Below, one piece after another: positions 33,394 to 41,431 of a stretch of DNA of 41,431 nt. The notes under the pieces are model-generated. The model was not told the DNA's origin. It did no database searches and saw only the letters and a list, made by a program, of their open reading frames with translations. Location of the stretch: contig JAUQQR010000009.1 of the NCBI GenBank assembly GCA_030549835.1, forward strand, positions 1-41,431, written 5' to 3'. Position 1 is the first letter of the stretch; the number at the start of each line of letters is the position of its first letter. Source of the DNA: Thermoproteota archaeon. GTDB lineage: Archaea > Thermoproteota > Thermoprotei_A > Sulfolobales > Acidilobaceae. The position numbers and the translations under genes were made by a program.

Positions 33394-34803
33394 CTATAGG
33401 ATTAGTAATACTAGTGTTTGTGCTAGTAGCGGGTAGACAGGCGTTATTAGCCATCCCCTCTGTAGTACTGATGCTGGGAGTGCTACTAGTGGTGCCGTAG
33501 ATGCTATTATCGTTGTTATCTCGTTTATGCTACTTACGTTTCCAAGCTGAGGCATTGATTGTATTGCTGATGCTAGTAGTTGTAGACTATATATTGCCAT
33601 GGGTACTGATGCTATTGATATTAATGCCAATATTGATGCCTGTACTGAGGCAGACTTAGCCTCTCTCCTAGCCTCATCTATTAGGCTGTATAGCTGTGTT
33701 AGTGCATCACTTAAGCCCATTGTTCCAGCTACTCTAGAGGCTGATATTATTGCTCTTATTACTCCTATAGCTGCTCTCTCAGCTCTAGATAGTCTCTCTT
33801 CTGGAATATATCCTAGCTTAGCCTCATCTATAGCTATTCTGAGCTCTTGGAATGCCCTATGGCTTAGGTTCCTATAGCCTATGGCTATACTCTCTACGAC
33901 AATAGTCATTCCTATTAGGTATGCTAAGCCTGCTTCTAGAGACACCTTAAAGTTTATTAGTACTGCTGTGAAGGGTACAGCTAGTGTTATGAGTGTCTCA
34001 AAGTATCCAAGCTTATACTCGCCTAGAGAAGGCCTAGTAGCTAGCATTGCAAGTGCTCCGGCAGGAGCTACTACTAGGGGAACTACTAGTATTAGAACTG
34101 ATAGAGATCCCCCAATTAATACTACTGGTGTTAGTGCTATAAGAGACACTATAGCTGCAATTATACCCTCAGCAACTATCTTACCAAAATCTATATGAGC
34201 TCTCCACTGCTCCCTTATAGAGTTTAAAGCATGGTTGAATAGTATTAGTGATAGCTGACTCCTAGATGCTCCTAGTATCTGAGCGTTAGTATAGTCTCTA
34301 AGAACGCTACTAAAACTCTTAGATGGAGTAGTCTCTGCTAGCTTCTTTAATGCTGCTAGCGGGTCTAAGCCAGAGTCTAGTAGAAACTTAAGCCTAGAGG
34401 ACTCAAACCTAAACCAGAAGAATCCCCTCTCATCCTTAAGCTTAACTATTAAGTCAGCTATATGTATGGGGCTCTTAGTGTAAACCATGAGGTATGCTAA
34501 GACAGCCGGGAGCTCCTTATCAACCCCGGACTTAACAATAAACCTCCAGAAGTATGGAGCTACTACCAGTACTACTACGGGTGCTACGCTTAAAATGAAG
34601 AGTAGGATATTAAAGCCTACTATTAAGGCATATACCACATTTATTAATAGGAATACTGGAGTCACAGTTAATACAATAATGGTAGCTATCCTCATAAATG
34701 AGATAAACTCTGGACCATAATAATCTATAGTCCAAAACCTGCTAGTATAGGTGTAGATTGATTCTACCATAGGAGATATTGTCTGTCTAGCTTTTAAGTT
34801 CAA
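33394..34803 (-). CDS. Type IV pilus / archaellum-type assembly platform protein (TadC/FlaJ-like)
   Basis: The 469-residue membrane protein has pairs of hydrophobic helices near the N-terminus (about 40-90), centre (about 210-300) and C-terminus (about 395-469), with cytoplasmic helical domains between, the GspF/TadC/FlaJ plan. It would form the membrane base on which the ATPase acts to extrude pilin. TTG 34803 overlaps the ATPase stop by four bases (TTGA), so the two are translationally coupled. It is the last gene of a pilin-ATPase-platform operon. Confidence 0.85.
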   Translation of the reverse strand: MNLKARQTISPMVESIYTYTSRFWTIDYYGPEFISFMRIATIIVLTVTPVFLLINVVYALIVGFNILLFILSVAPVVVLVVAPYFWRFIVKSGVDKELPAVLAYLMVYTKSPIHIADLIVKLKDERGFFWFRFESSRLKFLLDSGLDPLAALKKLAETTPSKSFSSVLRDYTNAQILGASRSQLSLILFNHALNSIREQWRAHIDFGKIVAEGIIAAIVSLIALTPVVLIGGSLSVLILVVPLVVAPAGALAMLATRPSLGEYKLGYFETLITLAVPFTAVLINFKVSLEAGLAYLIGMTIVVESIAIGYRNLSHRAFQELRIAIDEAKLGYIPEERLSRAERAAIGVIRAIISASRVAGTMGLSDALTQLYSLIDEARREAKSASVQASILALISIASVPMAIYSLQLLASAIQSMPQLGNVSSINEITTIIASTAPLVALPASVLQRGWLITPVYPLLAQTLVLLIL

Positions 34804-36230
34804 AGCTTAACAGCCTCCCCATACTCGCTAATATAGAACCTAGTTATGGCTTTGTAGAACTCTTCAGGATCTAAGCCTGCTAACTTCTCTAAGAGTATAG
34901 ATCTATTCTCAAGCTCTCTAATAAGCTCGTTATGGGGTACTCCAAGTTTACTCCAAGCCTCTTCTAACCTTACGCTAGCCTTAACTAGCTCACTAGCAGT
35001 ACTCGGGGTAAACTTATCCTCTAGGGGGTTCCACTTGAATACCGTTATAAGCTCATCCTCATTAACCTCTGATATACTATAGACTCTCCTCCTAACCTTA
35101 CCACCGTATACTGGAATCTTCCTAATGTGAACTATAGCTGATAGTAGTCTTAGGAATAGTTGTGGTAGGCTTATAGGCTCCATTTGGAGTCTAAGTATTG
35201 CTCCCTCAGCACTATCAGCATGGAATGTTGTCATTACACCATGTCCTAGTGCAGCTGCTTGTGCTAAAAGCCTAGCCTCTCTCCCTCTAACCTCACCTAC
35301 TATTACATACTCTGCTCTTCTTCTAAGAGCAAATTTTAGTAAATCTTCTAGGTTTACTTCTACTAATGCTTCACCAGGTAATGATGGTCTCGTTATTAGA
35401 GAATCCCAGTGTGGATTTAGTAGTCTTAACTCTGGTGTATCCTCTATAGTTATAACCCTATAATAGGGTGGTATTAGGCCTGCTAATGCTTGTAGCATTG
35501 TAGTCTTCCCAGCTCCCATACTACCTATTGTTAAGAGGAATAGTTGAGCCTCTACAAGTATCCACAGGTAAGCTGCCATTAGAGGTGATAAGACTCTACT
35601 AGCTATTAGATCAGCTATAGTATTAGGCTTCTCAGGATACTTTCTAAGAACAAAACTACTACCAAACCTTGAAACCTCCCTTGAGAATGTCACTGAAACT
35701 CTAAACCCCTCAGTAGTCTGACCCTCAGCGTACGGGACAGCTATACTAATAATCCTACCAGCTTTCCTAGCAAGCTGAACTACTAGAGAGTCAGCTGTAG
35801 CATTATCAATGACTAAATCAACCTCAACCCACCTAGCAGGGACAAGCTTATGAATAACAGATAAATTCCTCCCAGGAGTTTCTAAAGCTATCTCTTCAAT
35901 ATGAGGATCTATAATTAGGGGATAGAGGGAGCCGTAACCGCTTAAAGCCTTACTAGCATAATAAAACTCTATATCATTAGATGGCTTGGATAAGCCTGCA
36001 ATAATATCCTTAACCCTCTCACTACTCGGAGATGGGGGCTCAATAAATCTAAGCCTAGATAAACCTAAGTCATCAACGTATAAGTAGTAGTTAACAACGC
36101 CAACCCTATAGTGAGCTGTAATCCTCCACTCTTCAGGTGTAGATATTAGTCTAGGCTTCTCTATAACGACATTATAATCCCTACTAGTACCACCCCCTAA
36201 TTTAAACTTCTCTCTTAAGAGATTAAGCAT
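34800..36230 (-). CDS. Type II/IV secretion-type pilus assembly ATPase (GspE/FlaI/UpsE-like)
   Basis: The 476-residue protein powers pilin assembly. It has Walker A GSMGAGKTTM, Asp-box VITIEDTPELRLL, Walker B YVIVGEVRGREA and the His-box MTTFHADSAEGAILRLQ of the secretion ATPase superfamily. The N-terminal 230 residues form the variable domain. ATG 36230 follows GAGGGGT. A single ATPase and platform pair with one pilin points to an adhesion or Ups/Aap-like pilus rather than an archaellum, because no FlaG, FlaF, FlaH or FlaX-type genes are adjacent. Confidence 0.92.
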   Translation of the reverse strand: MLNLLREKFKLGGGTSRDYNVVIEKPRLISTPEEWRITAHYRVGVVNYYLYVDDLGLSRLRFIEPPSPSSERVKDIIAGLSKPSNDIEFYYASKALSGYGSLYPLIIDPHIEEIALETPGRNLSVIHKLVPARWVEVDLVIDNATADSLVVQLARKAGRIISIAVPYAEGQTTEGFRVSVTFSREVSRFGSSFVLRKYPEKPNTIADLIASRVLSPLMAAYLWILVEAQLFLLTIGSMGAGKTTMLQALAGLIPPYYRVITIEDTPELRLLNPHWDSLITRPSLPGEALVEVNLEDLLKFALRRRAEYVIVGEVRGREARLLAQAAALGHGVMTTFHADSAEGAILRLQMEPISLPQLFLRLLSAIVHIRKIPVYGGKVRRRVYSISEVNEDELITVFKWNPLEDKFTPSTASELVKASVRLEEAWSKLGVPHNELIRELENRSILLEKLAGLDPEEFYKAITRFYISEYGEAVKL

Positions 36231-36293
36231 TAAGCTACCCCTCTAATTATTAAAAATATTTTAGGGAGAGGAGGGTCTCTGCTGTATGTAAAC

Positions 36294-36713
36294 TTAGCTT
36301 AGTGGTATAGTTTTGCTTAATACTGAGCCTCTGACTTTATAATCAATAATTATTGCTTTAGTATTTATAGGTGCAGTGAGAATAGCCGTATATTTACCCC
36401 CAGGCTGGATATTATTCCCGCTCGTTTGAAGTGGAGTAATTGTGGAGACTGTAGTGAGGGCATCAGTTATAATCTTGAAACCCGTTATTGTTACATTTGT
36501 CCTATAATTATTTGTGACTTCGACGTATACTAAGTACCTAGACCCGTCTACATATGACTTGGATGCTGTTACTATTAGTTGCTCGCCTGAGCTCATTATA
36601 CCCTCTGATGTTTTTGTGAAGTACTCATATACTAGTATTCCCCCTATTACAGTGAAAGCTATTAATATTAGTGTAGCTACTAGTGGAGATAACCCTTTTC
36701 CTGGGTTTATCAC
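36294..36713 (-). CDS. Type IV pilin-like protein with class III signal peptide
   Basis: The 139-residue protein starts MINPGKG followed by LSPLVATLILIAFTVIGGIL: a short basic leader, Lys-Gly cleavage site for the archaeal prepilin peptidase, and a hydrophobic N-terminal helix that forms the pilus core. The rest is a beta-rich, Thr/Ser/Asn-rich domain, typical of an exposed and glycosylated pilin. GTG 36713 is fixed by GAGGTG six bases upstream. It is the first gene of the operon; a 63-base gap precedes the ATPase. No prepilin peptidase gene is in the window. Confidence 0.85.
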   Translation of the reverse strand: MINPGKGLSPLVATLILIAFTVIGGILVYEYFTKTSEGIMSSGEQLIVTASKSYVDGSRYLVYVEVTNNYRTNVTITGFKIITDALTTVSTITPLQTSGNNIQPGGKYTAILTAPINTKAIIIDYKVRGSVLSKTIPLS

Positions 36714-36823
36714 ACCTTACACCTCACTACTATAATGTGTTACTGTGCGGTGTTTGGTTTTTGATTTGTAAATATTTTTAAACTCTACTCTACTGGCTTA
36801 AGGTTTAAAGGTTATGGTGACTT

Positions 36824-37753
36824 ATGTTGAGCTTAGAACCCGTAACAGATATTAGAGTAAGTAGGAGTCTAACTGTTTGTAGCCTAGTAGAATTATATGG
36901 TTTAATGCATGGATTTACATCTTCTAGTATATATGAGGCTTTTAGGGTTCTAAGCGAAGGGTTAGAATCTAGTGATCTAAGAATAATATCATTTACCGGT
37001 AATCTTATAGCAACAGGGCTTCGAGGTGTTATATCACAGCTTATTAGCTCTAAGCTATTTAACGTAGTCTTCACTACGACTGGAGCTATAGATCATGATA
37101 TTGCTAGAAGTCTAGGAGGATTATATCTCAAAGGATACTTCGAAGTAGATGATAGTAAGCTTAGAGACTTAGGCTTCCAAAGATTAGGTAATGTATTTAT
37201 CCCAGTAGACTCTTACGGTCTTATAATTGAAAACTTCACTAGAAGACTTGTAGAAGAGGCTATAAGGATTAAGAGAGAATGGGGCATATACGAGATATTG
37301 AGATTAGCTGGGGATATGATTAAAGACGAGAATAGTATTCTTAGGAGTGCTTCTAAAGCTAAGGTAGATATATTCGTGCCAGGATGGCCTGACGGAGCTT
37401 TCGGGACATCACTATTCATGGAGAAGCAGAGAGGACAAGATATTATAGTAGACTACTTTATAGATATGAAGAGACTTTCAGACATATTCTTTACAGCTAA
37501 GAAAGCTACAGCCCTAATAATAGGTGGAGGTATAAGTAAACACCATGTACTATGGTGGTCTCAGTTTAGAGAAGGCTTAGACTACGCTATATACATAACA
37601 ACAGCACAAGAATATGATGGAAGCCTAAGTGGAGCTAAACCTAGAGAAGCTATTAGTTGGGGTAAGATTAGACAATCAGCTAAAACAGTAGTTATCTATG
37701 GAGATGCTACACTTATACTACCAATAATAACCTCGTGTATAGTAAAAGATTAA
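36824..37753 (+). CDS. dys: Deoxyhypusine synthase
   Basis: Deoxyhypusine synthase transfers aminobutyl from spermidine to a lysine of aIF5A. The 309-residue protein shows VVFTTTGAIDHDIARSLGG (NAD site), PGWPDGAFGTSLF and the active-site lysine in IIGGGISKHHVLWW, followed by AQEYDGSLSGAKPREAISWG. ATG 36824 has GGTGA three bases upstream; the following TTG 36827 is equally possible. It is divergent from the pilus operon. Confidence 0.96.
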   Translation: MLSLEPVTDIRVSRSLTVCSLVELYGLMHGFTSSSIYEAFRVLSEGLESSDLRIISFTGNLIATGLRGVISQLISSKLFNVVFTTTGAIDHDIARSLGGLYLKGYFEVDDSKLRDLGFQRLGNVFIPVDSYGLIIENFTRRLVEEAIRIKREWGIYEILRLAGDMIKDENSILRSASKAKVDIFVPGWPDGAFGTSLFMEKQRGQDIIVDYFIDMKRLSDIFFTAKKATALIIGGGISKHHVLWWSQFREGLDYAIYITTAQEYDGSLSGAKPREAISWGKIRQSAKTVVIYGDATLILPIITSCIVKD

Positions 37754-37905
37754 TGTACAGTATAGATTTCAGATAACACAAATACATTAAGAGAATACAT
37801 TAGCTTTTTATAAAAAGTTTTAAGGTTAAACCATAGATTATCATGTAGGGCTTCTAGCCTTAATAATCTATATTATATCTAATCTATAGCTGGCGGTGGG
37901 GGGTT

Positions 37906-39540
37906 GTGAGTAGACTTGAAAATTTTAGAGAGATGAGTGTTGCAGAGTTCTTTGCTAAATATAGGGAGGTCGCTGGGTTCTCTAATCCGGCTAGAGCTCT
38001 ATACCAGACAATTAGAGAACTTGTTGAGAATTCTCTTGACGCTACAGATGGTCACGGTATTCTACCTGAGATTAGAATATTTATTGAGAAAGTTAATAGT
38101 AGTAATGAGAAGAGCTTGTGTAGAGTTACTGTTGAAGATAATGGTATAGGCGTCCCCCCCACCGTTATGCCTGAAGCATTTGGTAAAGTCTTATTTAGTA
38201 GTAAGTATGTTATTAGGCAGACTAGAGGTATGTATGGTATTGGCGTTAAGGCTGCAGTCCTCTATGGTCAGGTTACTACAGGATCTTACGTTGAGGTTAT
38301 TTCTTCAACGAAGGGGTCTAGCTATATCTACATGAAGAGACTTTATATTGATATGAAAAGGAATGAGCCTGTAATAGTTGAAGAAGCACAGTGGAGGAAG
38401 CCTGGATTATGGCATGGGACTAGGGTCTCATTAGCTATAGAGTGTGATTGGCCTAGGGCGAAGAGTAGAGTATTAGAGTATGTAAAGAGAACAGCTATAA
38501 TAGCCCCATATGCTGATATTATACTCCAGACGCCGGAAGAGGAGATAATATACTTCCCTAGAACTACTAGGAAAATGCCTAAGCCTCCTAGAGAATCTAA
38601 ACCTCACCCTCACGGCATAGATGTTGAGACTTTAAAGCAGATGCTAACTAATACTAAGGCTAAGACAATGCTAGAATTTATGGAGGCAGAGTTCCAGAGT
38701 GTAGGTAAGATTACAGCATTAAAATTCTTGGAAACTATAGGATTAAAGCATAATATGAGGCCTAAGAAGTTATTAAAAGACAGTAATGGAGCTATACTTG
38801 CAAGAATTGTTGACTCAATGAGGTTATTTAAATTTAAACCTCCTAGAAGTGATTACCTAAGTCCTCTAGGTAAGGAATTAATAAAGATAGGTCTTACGAG
38901 AATGTATAGTCCTGAGTGGGTTGATGCTATAACTAGGCCTGCTAGAGTATACCAAGGGCACCCATTTATTGTAGAAGTAGGCTTAGCCTATGGAGGATCT
39001 ATCCCATCACTAGAAGAACCTATACTACTAAGATATGCTAATAAAATACCATTAATATATGAGGAGCGTGAAGATGTATCATATAAGGTTCTAAAGGATA
39101 TTAACTGGAAGAATTACGAGATTAACATGCCAGCTCCAATTGTAGTATTAGTTCATGTAGCAAGTACTAAAATACCCTATAGAGGTGTTGGTAAGGAGAG
39201 TATAAGTGATGTCCCCGAGCTAGAACAGGAGATAAGAGCCTGTATCCTAGAATTAGCTAGAAGACTTAGACGCTATCTCTCATATAAGGAGAGAGAAGCT
39301 GAGGCTATGAGGAAGGTAGTAGTCTTAGCCAAGTATATACCAGAGATTTCTAGGAGTTTAAAGATAATATCTAAGAGTCCAGATGAGTGGAAGCCTTTAG
39401 AGCCTAACGAGGAGAAGGATATTGTAGATGCTCTCATTAAACTTATTGCCAACTATATAGAGGTATCTAAACTTATTACAGGTAAGAGTAGTGTAGAGGA
39501 TATGATTAGAGATATAATTAGTGAGGTTAAAATATCCTAG
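37906..39540 (+). CDS. top6B: DNA topoisomerase VI subunit B
   Basis: Subunit B is the ATP-operated clamp of type IIB topoisomerase. The 544-residue protein has the GHKL ATPase motifs [13 protein letters not shown] (N-box), [10 protein letters not shown] and [15 protein letters not shown], an H2TH domain and the transducer domain. GTG 37906 follows GGTGGGGGG. It is followed after ten bases by subunit A, the usual order. Confidence 0.97.
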   Translation: MSRLENFREMSVAEFFAKYREVAGFSNPARALYQTIRELVENSLDATDGHGILPEIRIFIEKVNSSNEKSLCRVTVEDNGIGVPPTVMPEAFGKVLFSSKYVIRQTRGMYGIGVKAAVLYGQVTTGSYVEVISSTKGSSYIYMKRLYIDMKRNEPVIVEEAQWRKPGLWHGTRVSLAIECDWPRAKSRVLEYVKRTAIIAPYADIILQTPEEEIIYFPRTTRKMPKPPRESKPHPHGIDVETLKQMLTNTKAKTMLEFMEAEFQSVGKITALKFLETIGLKHNMRPKKLLKDSNGAILARIVDSMRLFKFKPPRSDYLSPLGKELIKIGLTRMYSPEWVDAITRPARVYQGHPFIVEVGLAYGGSIPSLEEPILLRYANKIPLIYEEREDVSYKVLKDINWKNYEINMPAPIVVLVHVASTKIPYRGVGKESISDVPELEQEIRACILELARRLRRYLSYKEREAEAMRKVVVLAKYIPEISRSLKIISKSPDEWKPLEPNEEKDIVDALIKLIANYIEVSKLITGKSSVEDMIRDIISEVKIS

Positions 39541-39550
39541 GTGTAATACC

Positions 39551-40714
39551 ATGACACATGTTAATATTGATAAGGTTGATGTAGATGCTAGGAGGAGAGC
39601 TGCTAACATTATGAGAGAGAGTATACTCCCCATTCTCAGAGATATTAGTAAACTTAAACCGCCAAAACTCGTAATACCTAAGAGGACACTATCTAATACA
39701 ATATTCGACCCTGAGAAGGGGATACTAGTATTAGGAGAGGAAGTACTAGAGAGGAACCTGTTAGACATAGGAGAGACTAGGAGATTCATGCAAACACTAC
39801 TAATGGCCTCAATAATATACCAGGCTCTCATAGAGAATGAGTACCCCACGATTAGAGACTTATACTATAGAGGAAAACACACAATAATATACAAGGATTT
39901 AACAAGACGCCATAAAGAGGAGAATACATGGGATGAGCAGAGTGAGAGTGACTCAGCACTAAGAGATCTCGAGGTCATGACGGGGCTACTGAGGGAGGAG
40001 ATGCTAATACTAAGTAAAGAGAAGGGTAAAGTAGTAGGAGATATGAGGATTAAGAGTGGCCCAGACGTCATAGACTTATCAAAGCTCGGTCACGGGGCTT
40101 ACGCTATAGAGTCAACCCCAGATTTAATAGAGTTTCTCGATGTAAATGCAGAGTTTGTCCTAGTAGTTGAGAAAGATGCTGTCTTCCAGCAGCTACATAG
40201 GATAGGCTTCTGGAAGCAGTATAAATGCATACTAATAACTGGGGCAGGGCAGCCCGATAGAGCTACTAGAAGATTCGTGAGGAGACTAAATGAGGAGCTA
40301 AACCTACCAGTATATATCCTAACAGATAGCGACCCTTACGGATGGAATATATACTCAGTATTTAAAGTTGGAAGCATAACTTTAAGCTATGAGAGTGAGA
40401 GGCTAGCAACACCAAAAGCCAAATTCCTAGGAGTATCAATGACAGACATATTTGGTGATAAGAATAAGAAACCATACATATCAGAATCTGAAAGGAAGAA
40501 CTTCATAATAAAAGCCAAAGAGAGAGACATAAAGAGAGCTAAAGAGCTAATGAACTACTCATGGTTCCAAACAGAGAAGTGGAGGAGAGAACTACAGTTA
40601 TTCTTAGAGAAAAAAGTTAAACTAGAGATAGAAGCACTCACAGGGAAAGGATTAAAATTCCTAGCACACCAGTATATCCCGGAAAAGATACAAACAAAAG
40701 ACTGGATAGATTAA
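39551..40714 (+). CDS. top6A: DNA topoisomerase VI subunit A (Spo11-like)
   Basis: Subunit A cuts DNA through an active-site tyrosine. The 387-residue protein has the CAP/5Y domain with IRDLYYRGKHTI (catalytic Tyr) and the Toprim domain with VVEKDAVFQQL and LTDSDPYGWNIYSVFK. Start ATG 39551 is preceded by AGGTG seven bases upstream; a GTG at 39521 in the same frame lies inside top6B and is less likely. With top6B it makes a complete topoisomerase VI. Confidence 0.97.
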   Translation: MTHVNIDKVDVDARRRAANIMRESILPILRDISKLKPPKLVIPKRTLSNTIFDPEKGILVLGEEVLERNLLDIGETRRFMQTLLMASIIYQALIENEYPTIRDLYYRGKHTIIYKDLTRRHKEENTWDEQSESDSALRDLEVMTGLLREEMLILSKEKGKVVGDMRIKSGPDVIDLSKLGHGAYAIESTPDLIEFLDVNAEFVLVVEKDAVFQQLHRIGFWKQYKCILITGAGQPDRATRRFVRRLNEELNLPVYILTDSDPYGWNIYSVFKVGSITLSYESERLATPKAKFLGVSMTDIFGDKNKKPYISESERKNFIIKAKERDIKRAKELMNYSWFQTEKWRRELQLFLEKKVKLEIEALTGKGLKFLAHQYIPEKIQTKDWID

Positions 40715-40801
40715 CGTGAATCACATAAATTCATATAGAGGTAAGACTCTCACGCATCTCATCCTACTCGGCTGAAAGAGCTCTCCAATCCATCTCCGTT
40801 T

Positions 40802-40834
40802 GTCCCTAGATGTTCCATGGTCACATCTAGGGAC
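40802..40834. repeat. Strong 12-pair hairpin
   Basis: GTCCCTAGATGT at 40802-40813 is exactly complementary to ACATCTAGGGAC at 40823-40834 across a nine-base loop (TCCATGGTC). It lies just before repeat copy B in a region with no protein gene. It may be the end of a mobile element, part of a structured RNA or a terminator for top6A. Confidence 0.6.
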
Positions 40835-40845
40835 TTCCACATCGC

Positions 40846-41014
40846 CCACGTGGAGTCATGGGTAGCTGTTGAGCTCAACAACACCGGGGCTCTCATCAAG
40901 TTTTAGCTCTGGGCGGCTTGGAGCATTGATCTCATCGCTTCCCATATTCCTCCGATAGATTAGAAATCAATGCTTATAAGCATTTCCTCGGAAAAGTTAA
41001 GAAGAAACAGCCTC
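40846..41014. repeat. Dispersed structured repeat, copy B
   Basis: Better preserved partner of 6590-6722. It contains CCACGTGG, TCATGGG, a perfect 14-base palindrome TGTTGAGCTCAACA, AACAACAC, GATTAGAAATCA, a perfect palindrome ATGCTTATAAGCAT, TTTCCTC and GAAGAAACAGCC. No open frame of any length. The stretch 40715-41431 as a whole is non-coding or decayed: hairpin, this repeat, a truncated gene and an eroded tail. Confidence 0.6.
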
Positions 41015-41083
41015 GTAGGCTCCTACACTTAGTTGTTATAGTTATTACTTTAGCTTCTCACCTGTATAGTTAGGGTTTAGTAT

Positions 41084-41224
41084 TTGAGGCCCTATGTCGT
41101 GATATTCTCTACTGAGACTATTGATGGTAGGATTGCTAGTAGAACTGGGTACTCTAAGCTGAGCTGTTTTGAGGATCTCAAGCTTCTTCACTCTTTTAGA
41201 GCTCATACGACTACTACGACATAG
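41084..41224 (+). pseudogene. Truncated RibD/ArfC-like reductase (5' fragment)
   Basis: From TTG 41084 the frame encodes 46 residues: LRPYVVIFSTETIDGRIAS, then RTGYSKLSCFEDLKLLHSFR, before ending in AHTTTT and a TAG. This is the N-terminus of the pyrimidine reductase of archaeal riboflavin synthesis (RibD C-terminal domain family: PYV, S, LDGR.A, S..S.EDL..LH.LRA). The full protein has about 220 residues, so only the first fifth remains. No continuation was found in other frames downstream. The fragment's ends form an inverted repeat CTATGTCGT/ACGACATAG. Confidence 0.65.
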
Positions 41225-41431
41225 TCAAAAATCCTAGAATACCATGGTGGATGAAGGAGAAGTAGAGAGAAATGAATGAGAAACGGAACTACAAACAATA
41301 GCATCATGGCTAGGAACACCCGAATGATATGTCAGGAGAGCGCGTTCGTTAAATGAGAAAAGAAAGCGACGCTTTGAAATGCCCATAGAGAACGTGATAG
41401 AAACTTTTGTAGTAAAAGAGGCTACATAAAT

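Noticed and set aside
33394-36713. Archaellum (flagellar) operon
   Set aside because: Only pilin, ATPase and platform genes are present; no FlaX, FlaG, FlaF or FlaH-type genes, and a single pilin with a short leader.
40860-41000. Short frames on both strands of repeat B as a transposase end
   Set aside because: Frames of 25-45 residues show no motif of TnpB or another transposase that I can recognise; the region is described only as a repeat.

Overview
The window looks like chromosomal DNA of a hyperthermophilic crenarchaeon (Thermoproteota), most likely Desulfurococcales-like. The evidence is an archaeal information-processing gene set (TFB, TFE, MBF1, aRF1, aEF1A, Gar1, topoisomerase VI, deoxyhypusine synthase, PAN), frequent TTG and GTG starts behind GGTGA-type ribosome binding sites, TTTAAA/TTATAA-type box A promoters, moderate-to-low GC and AGA/AGG arginine codons. 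The species cannot be named from the sequence. Layout. 1-1474: 3' part of a molybdopterin oxidoreductase. 1525-6530: proteasome-activating ATPase facing a tightly overlapping operon MBF1 - HflX GTPase - Trm56 - TFE - cytosine-5 DNA methyltransferase. 6531-6769: a decayed repeat (copy A). 6770-10268: translation block on the minus strand (S7, EF-1alpha, S10, tRNA-Ser; separately L2) and a plus-strand tRNA-Gly. 10379-16182: mixed metabolic genes (M32 carboxypeptidase, FAD oxidoreductase, coiled-coil/RHH-like protein, DHPS-like protein, Mrp ATPase) sitting between L2 and the L23-L4-L3 cluster. 16179-24154: one long minus-strand run which, in transcription order, is a three-gene set resembling the crenarchaeal Ced DNA-import system (CedA1-like pilin, CedA-like membrane protein, CedB-like HerA/VirB4 ATPase), a tail-anchored coiled-coil protein, a methylisocitrate-lyase-family enzyme, a 35-residue basic peptide, a SPOUT methyltransferase, then L3-L4-L23. 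24302-30000: S2P-like protease, NadM, aRF1, ornithine carbamoyltransferase, tRNA endonuclease beta-like subunit, a divergent TFB and Gar1. 30062-33186: degenerate Ncs6/TtcA-like protein, UPF0282 hydrolase, protein disulfide oxidoreductase. 33394-36713: pilin-ATPase-platform operon of the type IV pilus class. 36824-40704: deoxyhypusine synthase and topoisomerase VI B-A. 40715-41431: graveyard of repeat copy B, a strong hairpin and a truncated RibD/ArfC-like gene. How the genes fit together. Most of the window is translation, tRNA modification and basal transcription. The accessory interest lies in (i) the Ced-like operon, with an unrecognised coiled-coil tail-anchored gene overlapping its ATPase gene and a separate type IV pilus operon 9 kb away; (ii) two homologous free-standing RNA-like elements (28023-28107 minus, 31089-31174 plus), each behind its own box A and showing a compensatory change in a predicted stem; and (iii) an apparently CTG-initiated HflX gene directly abutting, in the same frame, the stop codon of MBF1. 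All function calls rest on motif reading by eye; no database search was possible.
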